Shown: positions 8,598 through 15,167 of the stretch, in pieces
Layout of the letters: each line of letters starts with the position of its first letter
How positions within the stretch are numbered: the first letter of the stretch is position 1
Source of the DNA: Pseudomonas gessardii
GTDB taxonomy: Bacteria; Pseudomonadota; Gammaproteobacteria; Pseudomonadales; Pseudomonadaceae
Direction: 5' to 3'
DNA: 40,519 bases
NCBI RefSeq assembly: GCF_001983165.1
Contig: NZ_MNPU01000054.1
Span: 1-40,519, forward strand
Position numbers and translations under genes: made by a program
The notes under the pieces: generated by a model
What the model saw: the letters and a program-made list of their open reading frames with translations, nothing else
The model's database searches: none
What the model was told of the DNA's origin: nothing

Positions 8598-9245
8598 ATG
8601 ACCCAGGCACTGGCTGATATGCGCCGTGACTACACACGGGACGGTTTGAGCGAGGCCCAGGCCCCGGACGAGCCGTTTGCCTTGTTCCACCAGTGGTTCA
8701 GCGATGCGGTCAAGACCGAGCAACCGCCAGTGGAGGCCAATGCCATGACCCTGGCGACCGTGGACCAGGAGGGCCGGCCTCACTGCCGTGTCCTGCTGCT
8801 CAAGGGGCTGGATGCGCAAGGTTTTACCTTCTTTACCAATTACCAGAGCGCCAAGGGCCAGCAACTGGCGGCACGGCCTTTTGCTGCCATGACCTTCTTC
8901 TGGCCGACCCTGGAGCGCCAGGTGCGCATTGAGGGGCGGGTGGTGAAGGTCACGCCCGCAGAGTCGGACGCCTATTATCAGGTACGCCCCCTGGGCAGCC
9001 GCATTGGTGCCTGGGCTTCCCCGCAAAGCCAGGTGATCCGTGATCGCCAGCAATTGCAGGACTTGCTCACGCTGACTGAACAGCGTTTCAGCGAAACCCA
9101 GCCGGATTGCCCGGAACACTGGGGAGGCTATCGCCTGCTGCCGGAGCGCATCGAGTTCTGGCAGGGCCGGGCGAGCCGTTTGCATGACCGCTTGAACTAT
9201 CGTCTGCAGGGGGCCGACTGGACCCGTGAGCGACTGGCACCCTGA
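8598..9245 (+). CDS. pdxH: Pyridoxine/pyridoxamine 5'-phosphate oxidase
   Basis: A 215-residue FMN flavoprotein that oxidises pyridoxine or pyridoxamine 5'-phosphate to pyridoxal 5'-phosphate, the last step of vitamin B6 synthesis and salvage. Length is normal for PdxH. Recognisable segments are the FMN-binding RVLLLKG and FFTNYQSAKG, SRIGAWASPQSQ, and the C-terminal family signature LPERIEFWQGRASRLHDR. AAGGA lies 9 bases upstream of the ATG. It lies directly downstream of the OmpA-lipoprotein gene on the same strand. Function is confident from the signature and conserved core. Confidence 0.97.
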   Translation: MTQALADMRRDYTRDGLSEAQAPDEPFALFHQWFSDAVKTEQPPVEANAMTLATVDQEGRPHCRVLLLKGLDAQGFTFFTNYQSAKGQQLAARPFAAMTFFWPTLERQVRIEGRVVKVTPAESDAYYQVRPLGSRIGAWASPQSQVIRDRQQLQDLLTLTEQRFSETQPDCPEHWGGYRLLPERIEFWQGRASRLHDRLNYRLQGADWTRERLAP

Positions 9246-9305
9246 GAGCTAAAACACCTGTAATCCCACCCTGGATCTTTATGGCCTTGAGTGTTGCCCA
9301 GGCCT

Positions 9306-9551
9306 CTACTTCGGGGTTTCTGGCGTGTATTGCCGTGCTGCATCCTGCAGCCACTGTGGCAAATCCTTACGCTTGACCTGCTCTGCCTTGGCGCGTTCCA
9401 ACTGTTGCAGCATAAAGTTGCGCTTGCGCTGGTCGTCTCCCGCCAGGGACAGCGCCAGGTCGCGGTCTACCCAGCGCTTGATCCGCCGGTACAGCCACCA
9501 GTGGAAATACAGGCCGGCTGCAGTGGTCGCTACAATGATGAAGTAGTCCAT
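9306..9551 (-). CDS. Small conserved membrane protein of unknown function
   Basis: An 81-residue protein. Residues 2-20 form one predicted membrane helix (YFIIVATTAAGLYFHWWLY), followed by a charged, mostly helical cytoplasmic tail rich in Arg, Lys and Gln (RIKRWVDRDLAL, RKRNFMLQQLERAKAEQVKRK). AAGGAA sits 4 bases before the ATG, supporting translation. It lies convergent to pdxH and divergent from slyB. No family was recognised; codon use and the ribosome site support a real gene. Confidence 0.7.
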   Translation of the reverse strand: MDYFIIVATTAAGLYFHWWLYRRIKRWVDRDLALSLAGDDQRKRNFMLQQLERAKAEQVKRKDLPQWLQDAARQYTPETPK

Positions 9552-9652
9552 GAAATTCCTTGTCTGGGTGCAGGTGCTACCGTTTGTCGGTTTTTGCGGT
9601 ACAGCCTGTCTGTACTGGGGCTGAATGAAAGCAATTTTCTGCGGGCCTTGCC

Positions 9653-9681
9653 GTGACAGGCGTCAAGCAGCGGAGTCTAAT
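9653..9681 (+). promoter_or_regulatory. Sigma-70 promoter of slyB
   Basis: GTGACA (-35, 9653-9658), a 17-base spacer, then TCTAAT (-10, 9676-9681). Predicted transcription starts near 9688, which leaves a leader of about 20 bases containing TTTGGAG before the slyB ATG at 9709. Confidence 0.6.
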
Positions 9682-9708
9682 AAAGTGATGTCCTTTGGAG
9701 TTGATGCT

Positions 9709-10173
9709 ATGCGTAAGTCTGTTCTGCTGGTTGCCTGCTTTACCACGATGTCGTTGCTGCTGGGTGGCTGTGCCTCCAGCCTGACCGGCGACTCGTACTC
9801 CCGTGACGAAGCCCGTCGTGTGCAGAGCGTTCGCATGGGCACCATCGAATCCCTGCGTCCGGTCAAGATCGAAGGCACCAAGACCCCAATCGGCGGCGCA
9901 GCAGGCGCAGTCATCGGTGGTGTTGGCGGTAGCGCCATCGGTGGCGGTCGCGGCAGCATTGTAACCGCCGTCATCGGCGCCGTGGCCGGTGGCCTGCTGG
10001 GCTCGGCCACCGAAGAAGGCCTGACCCGCACCCAGGGTGTGGAAATCACCGTGCGCGAAGACGACGGCAGCATGCGCGCCTACGTCCAGGCGGTGCAGGA
10101 AAACGAGATTTTCCGCATTGGTGACCGGGTTCGCATCATGACCGTTGATGGGACCAGCCGCGTTACCCGTTAA
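9709..10173 (+). CDS. slyB: SlyB-type outer-membrane lipoprotein, glycine-zipper 2TM
   Basis: A 154-residue lipoprotein. The signal peptide ends in lipobox LGGC (C21). Residues about 62-100 form the paired glycine-zipper segment (GGAAGAVIGGVGGSAIGGG, then VIGAVAGGLLGS) of the 17-kDa surface antigen/SlyB family. A small beta domain follows (EITVREDDGSMRAYVQ, IGDRVRIMTVDG). SlyB proteins stabilise the outer membrane under envelope stress, and in enterobacteria are PhoP-regulated; no PhoP box was identified here. The start at 9709 is set by TTTGGAG 8 bases upstream and by the lipoprotein signal; the open frame extends upstream without a start that makes sense. A sigma-70 promoter and an intrinsic terminator frame it as a single-gene unit. 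Confidence 0.9.
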   Translation: MRKSVLLVACFTTMSLLLGGCASSLTGDSYSRDEARRVQSVRMGTIESLRPVKIEGTKTPIGGAAGAVIGGVGGSAIGGGRGSIVTAVIGAVAGGLLGSATEEGLTRTQGVEITVREDDGSMRAYVQAVQENEIFRIGDRVRIMTVDGTSRVTR

Positions 10174-10193
10174 GAGGGGCAGGCGGCAAAAGC

Positions 10194-10227
10194 AAAACCC
10201 CGACCGGGTGACTGGGCGGGGTTTTTT
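10194..10227 (+). terminator. Intrinsic terminator of slyB
   Basis: AAAACCCCG (10194-10202) pairs with CGGGGTTTT (10217-10225) and runs into TTTTTT (10222-10227), 20 bases after the slyB stop. Confidence 0.85.
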
Positions 10228-10247
10228 ATTAGCGGCGGCCGCAAAAA

Positions 10248-11332
10248 CTGAGTGCAACACCTGACCTTTCCGGTACGGTGCTGCCACTATGTCCTATCAC
10301 GAACTCAGTATCCCCGAACGTGCGACCCTTCAACTCGGCCTTGCCCAAGGTTTCAGCCAGCGGCGAATTGCCCGGATGCTCGGCCGCTCCCCCTCGACCA
10401 TCAGCCGGGAGCTGCGCCGCAACCGGGCCCCTGGCACCCGCTACCAGGCCTGTGCTGCCCAGCAGCAGATGCAGGTCCGCCGCCAGGTCTGCAGGCCTCA
10501 GTGCAAGCTGCTGCCGGGCAGTGAGCGCTTCGAGCTGGTCGTCCATATGCTGCGTGAGGGTTTGTCTCCCGAGCAGATTGCCGGCAAGCTGCGCAGCATG
10601 AACATACCCAGCCTCAGAGAGGCCTACGTCTGCCGCGAGACGATCTATAACGCGATCTACGCCCTGCCGGTCGGTGGCCTGCGCAAGGAGCTGATCATCT
10701 GCCTGCGCCAGGGCAAGACGAGTCGCAGGCCGCGCTCTGGCGGCGTCGATCGGCGCGGCCAGATCCCTGAAATGCTCAGCATCCACGTGCGCCCGCCGGA
10801 GGTCGAAGACCGGCTGATGCCAGGCCATTGGGAGGGCGACCTGATCAAGGGCAAGGCCAATGCCTCGGCGGTGGGCACCTTGGTGGAGCGTACCAGCGGC
10901 TACCTGATGCTGATCAAGATGGCCGACGCGACGGCGACCTCGGCGCTGGAGGGCTTCAGTGCGGCGCTCAATGGCATGCCGCTGGCGGTGCGCAAGAGCA
11001 TGACCTACGACCAGGGCCGGGAGATGGCGCGGCACGCCGAGATCACCCAGCGGACCGGGGTGGCGATCTACTTCTGCGACCCGCACAGCCCCTGGCAACG
11101 CGGCAGCAATGAGAACATCAATGGACTGATCCGCCAGTACCTGCCCAAGGGCACGGACTTGTCGGTGCATAGTCAGGAAGCCCTGGACGCCATCGCTTTG
11201 CAACTGAATATGCGACCGCGCAAACGCTTCGACTTCAAATGCCCGATCGAGGTGATGGGCGAAGTGATGCAAGAAGCCGTGGTGATGCGGCATGATGCTC
11301 CCGCTTCAATTCAATAACCGTGTTGCACTCAG
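10248..11332 (+). mobile_element. IS30-family insertion sequence, about 1085 bases
   Basis: A 13-base perfect terminal inverted repeat, CTGAGTGCAACAC at 10248-10260 and its complement at 11320-11332, brackets one transposase gene. Length and layout fit IS30-family elements such as IS1394. The repeats may extend with mismatches. No obvious short target duplication is visible at the edges. The left end lies 20 bases beyond the slyB terminator, and the right end is 19 bases from the stop of an immunity gene, so the element marks the left border of the toxin island. It appears intact. Confidence 0.85.
10289..11317 (+). CDS. IS30-family transposase
   Basis: A 342-residue DDE transposase. The N-terminal helix-turn-helix (residues about 5-45, LSIPERATLQLGLAQG to STISRELRRN) is typical of IS30. 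A second DNA-binding part follows around 90-125. The catalytic triad is visible: D184 in HWEGDLIKG, D241 in MTYDQGREM and E275 in GSNENINGLIRQY. Spacings of 57 and 34 residues match the family. No frameshift or stop is present, so the enzyme is probably functional. It fills nearly the whole element between the inverted repeats. Confidence 0.95.
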   Translation: MSYHELSIPERATLQLGLAQGFSQRRIARMLGRSPSTISRELRRNRAPGTRYQACAAQQQMQVRRQVCRPQCKLLPGSERFELVVHMLREGLSPEQIAGKLRSMNIPSLREAYVCRETIYNAIYALPVGGLRKELIICLRQGKTSRRPRSGGVDRRGQIPEMLSIHVRPPEVEDRLMPGHWEGDLIKGKANASAVGTLVERTSGYLMLIKMADATATSALEGFSAALNGMPLAVRKSMTYDQGREMARHAEITQRTGVAIYFCDPHSPWQRGSNENINGLIRQYLPKGTDLSVHSQEALDAIALQLNMRPRKRFDFKCPIEVMGEVMQEAVVMRHDAPASIQ

Positions 11333-11351
11333 ATCCTGCAACCGCCAGCGT

Positions 11352-11603
11352 TCATGGCCGGGTTCGTAGGCCGATGAAGTACTCCAAGTCGTTTCTCAAG
11401 TTAATGTTCAGCAGCGTGGATAGCTGGGCGACTTGGCTTTTTGTTAGTTCCAACTCTCCGGGTTGCAACTCCTCAAGGGGTTTTGATTCGGTGAGTTGAG
11501 CGACGTCTTGGTTAAGCTGATCCCCTTCTATGTCGAATTGGTGCTGCAACGAACCATCTTGCTTCTGGTCCGGGTAAAAACCGGTAATTGATAGATAAAA
11601 CAT
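11352..11603 (-). CDS. Pyocin-S6-type toxin immunity protein (orphan)
   Basis: An 83-residue acidic protein starting MFYLSITGFYPDQ, with an ELELTKSQVAQLSTLL core and a LEYFIGL ending. This pattern resembles small immunity proteins annotated as pyocin S6 family toxin immunity in Pseudomonas; the match is from memory, not a search. It lies downstream of the toxin-immunity pair and of a broken immunity gene on the same strand, and no matching toxin is visible. The ATG has only a distant AAAAGGG (14 bases), so translation may depend on the upstream frame: the broken gene's out-of-frame tail overlaps this start. The stop is 19 bases from the IS30 end, so insertion did not truncate it. Confidence 0.6.
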   Translation of the reverse strand: MFYLSITGFYPDQKQDGSLQHQFDIEGDQLNQDVAQLTESKPLEELQPGELELTKSQVAQLSTLLNINLRNDLEYFIGLRTRP

Positions 11604-11642
11604 AATGTTTGTTAAGACCCTTTTCAGCTTCTGGTTCTCTAG

Positions 11643-11874
11643 TCAGATATTGCAGGTGAGTTGGAAAAAATGAACAGGGGGTCCCTATTGTTCTGCCTGC
11701 CAAAGATTCGATAGCTGCCAGTTGGGTGGGCGTAAGGTTGTAACCCTCCCAGCCATACTGCTCGTCGGACCATTGCATTATGGTTTTCAACTTGTCCTCA
11801 CACCCATGAGGTAGCACGACTACAAACGCCTGGAGGTCAGTAATCTTATCGAAGGCTTCAATCAGATATCTCAT
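11643..11874 (-). pseudogene. Frameshifted DUF7683-like immunity gene
   Basis: From ATG 11874 the frame reads MRYLIEAFDKITDLQAF, with a later YGWEGYNLTPTQLAAIE segment, a pattern of small immunity-like proteins of the DUF7683 type (about 76 residues). At a run of six A on the plus strand (11665-11670) the frame slips: as written it continues PTHLQYLTRE and runs to 11512. Removing one base of the run gives FFQLTCNI followed by a stop at 11643, a sensible ending at the expected length. This points to a one-base insertion, either a true inactivating mutation or a sequencing error. The 120-residue extended product would have an unrelated tail. It lies 187 bases downstream of the toxin's immunity gene. 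Confidence 0.6.
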
Positions 11875-12061
11875 GGTGCGAATCTTTTTCTTCTTTTGGA
11901 TTTTCGTGGAGATGGATTTGATTATTAACGGTTCAAATCCACCTCCAGGCTTACTACCGATGCATGTGGTGATAAACGATGGACTCCATCTTGTTACTCG
12001 TTAATGGGACGCCGGTGAGGGGACGTCTCTCAGATTGAGTAACTGGTGGGGGGGGGGGCGC
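11875..12061. other. Intergenic region with inverted repeats inside the toxin island
   Basis: AT-rich and gene-free. TGGATTTGA/TCAAATCCA arms (roughly 11919-11943) form a 9-base stem, extendable with one mismatch. GTTACTC (11994-12000) and GAGTAAC (12037-12043) bracket a second imperfect stem downstream of the toxin-immunity pair. Neither has a clear T-run, so terminator activity is uncertain. Confidence 0.4.
12048..12058. repeat. Homopolymer of 11 G
   Basis: An uninterrupted run of 11 G on the plus strand (C on the coding strand of the neighbours), 3 bases beyond the stop of the HEAT-like immunity gene. Such tracts are prone to slippage and to read errors. It lies outside any coding region seen here. 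Confidence 0.9.
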
Positions 12062-12397
12062 TCAGGTGAACATTTCGATGTCATCTTGCGCGCTACTGAT
12101 TACACCGCTCAGTGATGGGTGTTTTTGCACAGCATATTGCATTGCAGTAGATACCTTAGCTGTGTCCAGTGCTCTGAATCGACGCGCGATATGACCTATA
12201 GCGACTATGGCTGCTGAAGCAATCGTTTGGTTGTCATGACTCATATGCCTTAAACAGATCTCTTGAGCCCAGACGCCATTTTTTTCATTAAGCCCTATAG
12301 AAATCAGTGCAGTTGCTACCTTACATTCGTCTCCAGCGGCAAGACTGTTTACTACTTCCTCATGACTCATATCCGGGTCGTGATAGTGCATGTTCAT
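12062..12397 (-). CDS. Cognate immunity protein candidate, HEAT-like helical
   Basis: A 111-residue protein made mainly of predicted helices (VVNSLAAGDECKVATALISIG, then TIASAAIVAIGHIARRF), which resembles one or two HEAT repeats. The order and overlap identify it as the probable immunity protein: its ATG overlaps the toxin TGA as ATGA (12394-12397), which forces coupled translation. It would bind and neutralise the C-terminal toxin domain in the cytoplasm. Two ATGs (12397 and 12391) are possible starts; the overlapping one is chosen. No family was identified with certainty. Confidence 0.7.
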   Translation of the reverse strand: MNMHYHDPDMSHEEVVNSLAAGDECKVATALISIGLNEKNGVWAQEICLRHMSHDNQTIASAAIVAIGHIARRFRALDTAKVSTAMQYAVQKHPSLSGVISSAQDDIEMFT

Positions 12398-13611
12398 TTT
12401 TTTGCTCCGAGAATTTTTCCTTTGCGGTTGGTTTTACCTGCTTTTATCAGCGCGTTTTTCATGTCTTGATGAAGCTCTTCCCAGGACCTCACATGACCGT
12501 GATAAAGCTCATCTGCGGTGCGATCTATGACCACAAACTCCTTCGTTTGTGGGTCGATGCCTACTCTGCGCGGTTCTGTAGGTTTCACTTGTATAGAGTC
12601 GTTTAGTGCAGCTAAACCGTTGGTTGGTCTTTTGCTTTTAACGGAGTTGCCTTTTTTTCCGTGGTACGGCGCATCTTCGTACTTCCAGCTCACCACGATA
12701 TAGAGCGGTTTTACCCCTGACTCACTGGGGAACACCAGAATAAAATCCTTGTACTCCGGCGGATAAATCGGGTCGACGATGATATTGGCGGCTGTTTCCG
12801 TCGGCGGATACACCCATAGGTGAGGCGTGGCTGGCGCAGCTTCCAGTGCGGGTATGCCAAGGGTATCTGTAGGGTCAACCGCAGGTGTCCAGATCAGTTC
12901 GACGCCGTCGCCCAAATCCGCTACGTGTTGCGTGCCCTGTGGTTGAAACTGTACGACATCGACCATTTCCCAATCACGATTCTTTCCCGTGTAGAAGGCA
13001 TAGCCCTTCAGGCTACCGTCGGCCTGTTGTTCGATATTCAGGCGTACGCGGGTGCGGGCACGGGGCAGGGTGCGCAATTGTTCATCGCTATAGAGCGCGC
13101 TGTCGCCCAGTGTCGAGGGCCAGAGTAGGGCGACCAGGCCCAGCATGAGACCTGTTGCAACAGTCCCGGTGGCTGCAGCCGCGCCGGTAATGGTCGAGCC
13201 CCCCAGTGCCAGCGAGCCAAGCCCGGCAGGCAATGCACTGGCGCTGATCTTCTTGAGAGGAAGTCGGCCTGTTGCATCTGTTTCACGGCCGCCCAGCACT
13301 GCATGTTCGCCATAGTCTGCGAGGCGATCCAGGGGAATGTAACCAGACGGGGTGTTATAGCTGATGATGGCGTCCGGCAAGTGGCAGGACTTGGCGAAAA
13401 CGCACCCGACGACAGGGGCCGGCGTTGGTTCTGGCGCTGGCTGAAGCTTTGCTTCATACGCCTGCTGGCGTGCGAGCATTGCGTTGTAGGGTTGCTGGCG
13501 AGTCTCGCGGGCTGCCAGTTCGCGGTCGCTCATAGGTTCCAGGCGGCGATAGCCACCGGTACCGGTTCCATAGGAACGCCAGACCTGGGGTCTGTCCTTG
13601 TTGTTGGCCAT
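12394..13611 (-). CDS. S-type-pyocin-like toxin with C-terminal RNase-like domain
   Basis: A 405-residue putative bacteriocin or effector. Residues 1-60 are polar (RSYGTGTGGYRRLEPMSDREL). A CVFAKSC motif with C70 and C76 leads to a Gly/Ala-rich hydrophobic stretch (about 124-165). Residues about 175-310 match the pyocin-S translocation-type domain (DPTDTLGIPALE, LWVYPPTE, YPPEYKDFILVFP). The last 95 residues form a toxin domain with a KPTEPRRVGIDPQTKEF segment and H371 and H373 in YHGHVRSW. It resembles polymorphic-toxin RNase domains (perhaps type 17); that assignment is unconfirmed. It is much shorter than classical pyocins and no receptor-binding domain is evident, so the delivery route is unknown. 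The start at 13611 is preferred over 13614 because AGGAGG is 5 bases away. Confidence 0.8.
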   Translation of the reverse strand: MANNKDRPQVWRSYGTGTGGYRRLEPMSDRELAARETRQQPYNAMLARQQAYEAKLQPAPEPTPAPVVGCVFAKSCHLPDAIISYNTPSGYIPLDRLADYGEHAVLGGRETDATGRLPLKKISASALPAGLGSLALGGSTITGAAAATGTVATGLMLGLVALLWPSTLGDSALYSDEQLRTLPRARTRVRLNIEQQADGSLKGYAFYTGKNRDWEMVDVVQFQPQGTQHVADLGDGVELIWTPAVDPTDTLGIPALEAAPATPHLWVYPPTETAANIIVDPIYPPEYKDFILVFPSESGVKPLYIVVSWKYEDAPYHGKKGNSVKSKRPTNGLAALNDSIQVKPTEPRRVGIDPQTKEFVVIDRTADELYHGHVRSWEELHQDMKNALIKAGKTNRKGKILGAKK

Positions 13612-13729
13612 CATGCCCTCCTGGCCGTGACATCCGTTCTTGAAGACGGGTGTGCGACCTTATGGGAGGTGCAGGAGAAAGAATGTAGGAAGGTGCTGTG
13701 AGCGAGGGGAGAAGAGGCTGAAAGAATGG

Positions 13730-13756
13730 GTGAGGGCAGGATAAGCCTGCCCTCAC
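13730..13756 (-). terminator. Stem-loop after nhaA
   Basis: GTGAGGGCAGG (13730-13740) and CCTGCCCTCAC (13746-13756) form a perfect 11-base stem with a 5-base loop, 7 bases after the nhaA stop. On the minus strand it is followed by CCATTCTTTC, so the T-tract is imperfect. It separates nhaA from the toxin gene downstream. Confidence 0.6.
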
Positions 13757-13763
13757 GGATGCG

Positions 13764-14951
13764 TTACGCGTTGACCGTCACCTGCTTACGACTGGCCATC
13801 GCCGTCACTGCATAACCAATCAATGCCGCGAGGATCGAGCCGGTGAGAATGCCCATCCGGTCCATCCCGGCGTATTCGCTACTGCCCGGTACGAACGCCA
13901 GCGAGCCGACAAACAGGCTCATGGTGAAGCCGATGCCGCACAGGATGGCCACGCCCATGACCTGGCCCCAATTGGCGCCGGTCGGTAGGGCCGCGAGGCC
14001 GGTTTTAACCGCAAGCCAGGTCAGGCCAAACACGCCGACCGTCTTGCCCACCAGCAGGCCTGCGGCGATACCCATTGGCACATGGTGGGTGAAGCTCTCC
14101 AGGTTGACCCCGGCCAGGGACACGCCGGCGTTGGCAAAGGCGAACAGCGGCAGGATGCCGTAGGCCACCCACGGGTGCAGGGCGTGTTCCAGGCCCAGCA
14201 GGGGCGAGGGTTCGGCATTTTTGGTGCGCAGCGGAATGCAGAACGCCAGGGTCACGCCGGCCAGGGTGGCGTGAACACCACTTTTGAGTACGCAGACCCA
14301 CAGGATCAGGCCAATGATCAGATACGGCCCAAGCTTCACCACCCCCAGGCGGTTCATGGCTATCAGCGCGACAAGGCAGGCGCCGGCACCGGCCAGCGAC
14401 GCGGTGGACAGTTCGCTGGAGTAGAAGATCGCGATGACGATGATGGCGCCCAGGTCATCGATGATTGCCAGGGTCATCAGGAACAGCTTCAGCGACACCG
14501 GTACGCGTTTGCCCAGCAACGCCAGTACGCCCAGGGCAAAGGCGATATCGGTGGCCATCGGGATGGCCCAGCCGCCCAGCGCTGCCGGGTTATCCTTGTT
14601 CAGCGCCCAGTAGATCAGCGCCGGCACCACCATGCCGCCAATGGCTGCGGCGCCTGGCAGCACGACCTGGGAAGGCTTGGACAAGTGGCCGTCGAGCAAC
14701 TCGCGCTTGACCTCCAGGCCGATCAGCAGGAAAAACAGGGCCATCAGGCCGTCGTTGATCCACAGCAGCGACGGCTTGGCGATTTGCAGGGCGCCGATTT
14801 GTACGGCCACGGGCACGTCAAGAAAGCTGTTGTAGAGATAGGACAGCGGCGAGTTGTTGATGATCAGGGCCAAGGCGGCTGCAGCGATCAGTAACAGACC
14901 GCTGGCCGCTTCGAGCTGGAAGAAACGGGTAAACGTGCTACGCAGAGGCAA
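13764..14951 (-). CDS. nhaA: Na+/H+ antiporter NhaA
   Basis: A 395-residue inner-membrane antiporter exchanging protons for cytoplasmic sodium, with the usual length and about 12 helices. The sodium-site aspartates are visible as D165-D166 in LAIIDDLGA, and D135 in MATDIAFALG corresponds to the conserved Asp of the unwound helix region. The start is taken as TTG 14951 (MPLRSTFTRFFQLEAASG), 6 bases after GGAGAG. An upstream TTG at 14969 would put the ribosome binding site inside the gene. It lies just right of the toxin island and divergent from the PLP enzyme gene. The 216 bases upstream are AT-rich around 15000-15050 and probably contain both promoters. Confidence 0.95.
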   Translation of the reverse strand: MPLRSTFTRFFQLEAASGLLLIAAAALALIINNSPLSYLYNSFLDVPVAVQIGALQIAKPSLLWINDGLMALFFLLIGLEVKRELLDGHLSKPSQVVLPGAAAIGGMVVPALIYWALNKDNPAALGGWAIPMATDIAFALGVLALLGKRVPVSLKLFLMTLAIIDDLGAIIVIAIFYSSELSTASLAGAGACLVALIAMNRLGVVKLGPYLIIGLILWVCVLKSGVHATLAGVTLAFCIPLRTKNAEPSPLLGLEHALHPWVAYGILPLFAFANAGVSLAGVNLESFTHHVPMGIAAGLLVGKTVGVFGLTWLAVKTGLAALPTGANWGQVMGVAILCGIGFTMSLFVGSLAFVPGSSEYAGMDRMGILTGSILAALIGYAVTAMASRKQVTVNA

Positions 14952-15167
14952 GGGATGCTCTCCAATCAAAGTTCAATAGGGGCGTACCCTAACCCGTACT
15001 GTTAGTTGTTAAAACAAAAGTTATATTCTTTTTTGTTATATAAAAGGGTCGTGATAGGGATTGAGCCAAAGCCTGGCAATTGTGTATCGAATTGAGTCAT
15101 GACTGTATCTGTGTGCAGTGTAGGAAACACCCTAAAATCAAGCCTGAAAATTTAATGGAACTTGAGC

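Noticed and set aside
7575..9185. Long antisense frame across the OmpA lipoprotein and pdxH genes
   Set aside because: Spans two well-supported genes and shows no recognisable domain.
10240..11340. Target-site duplication of the IS30 element
   Set aside because: The bases flanking the inverted repeats (AAAAA and ATCCT) do not match; the duplication may be short or lost.
11512..11642. C-terminal extension of the immunity-like frame
   Set aside because: It arises only after the slip at the 6-A run; the tail overlaps the next gene out of frame and resembles no family.
13611..13614. First of two ATGs as toxin start
   Set aside because: AGGAGG is only 2 bases from it; the second ATG has normal spacing.
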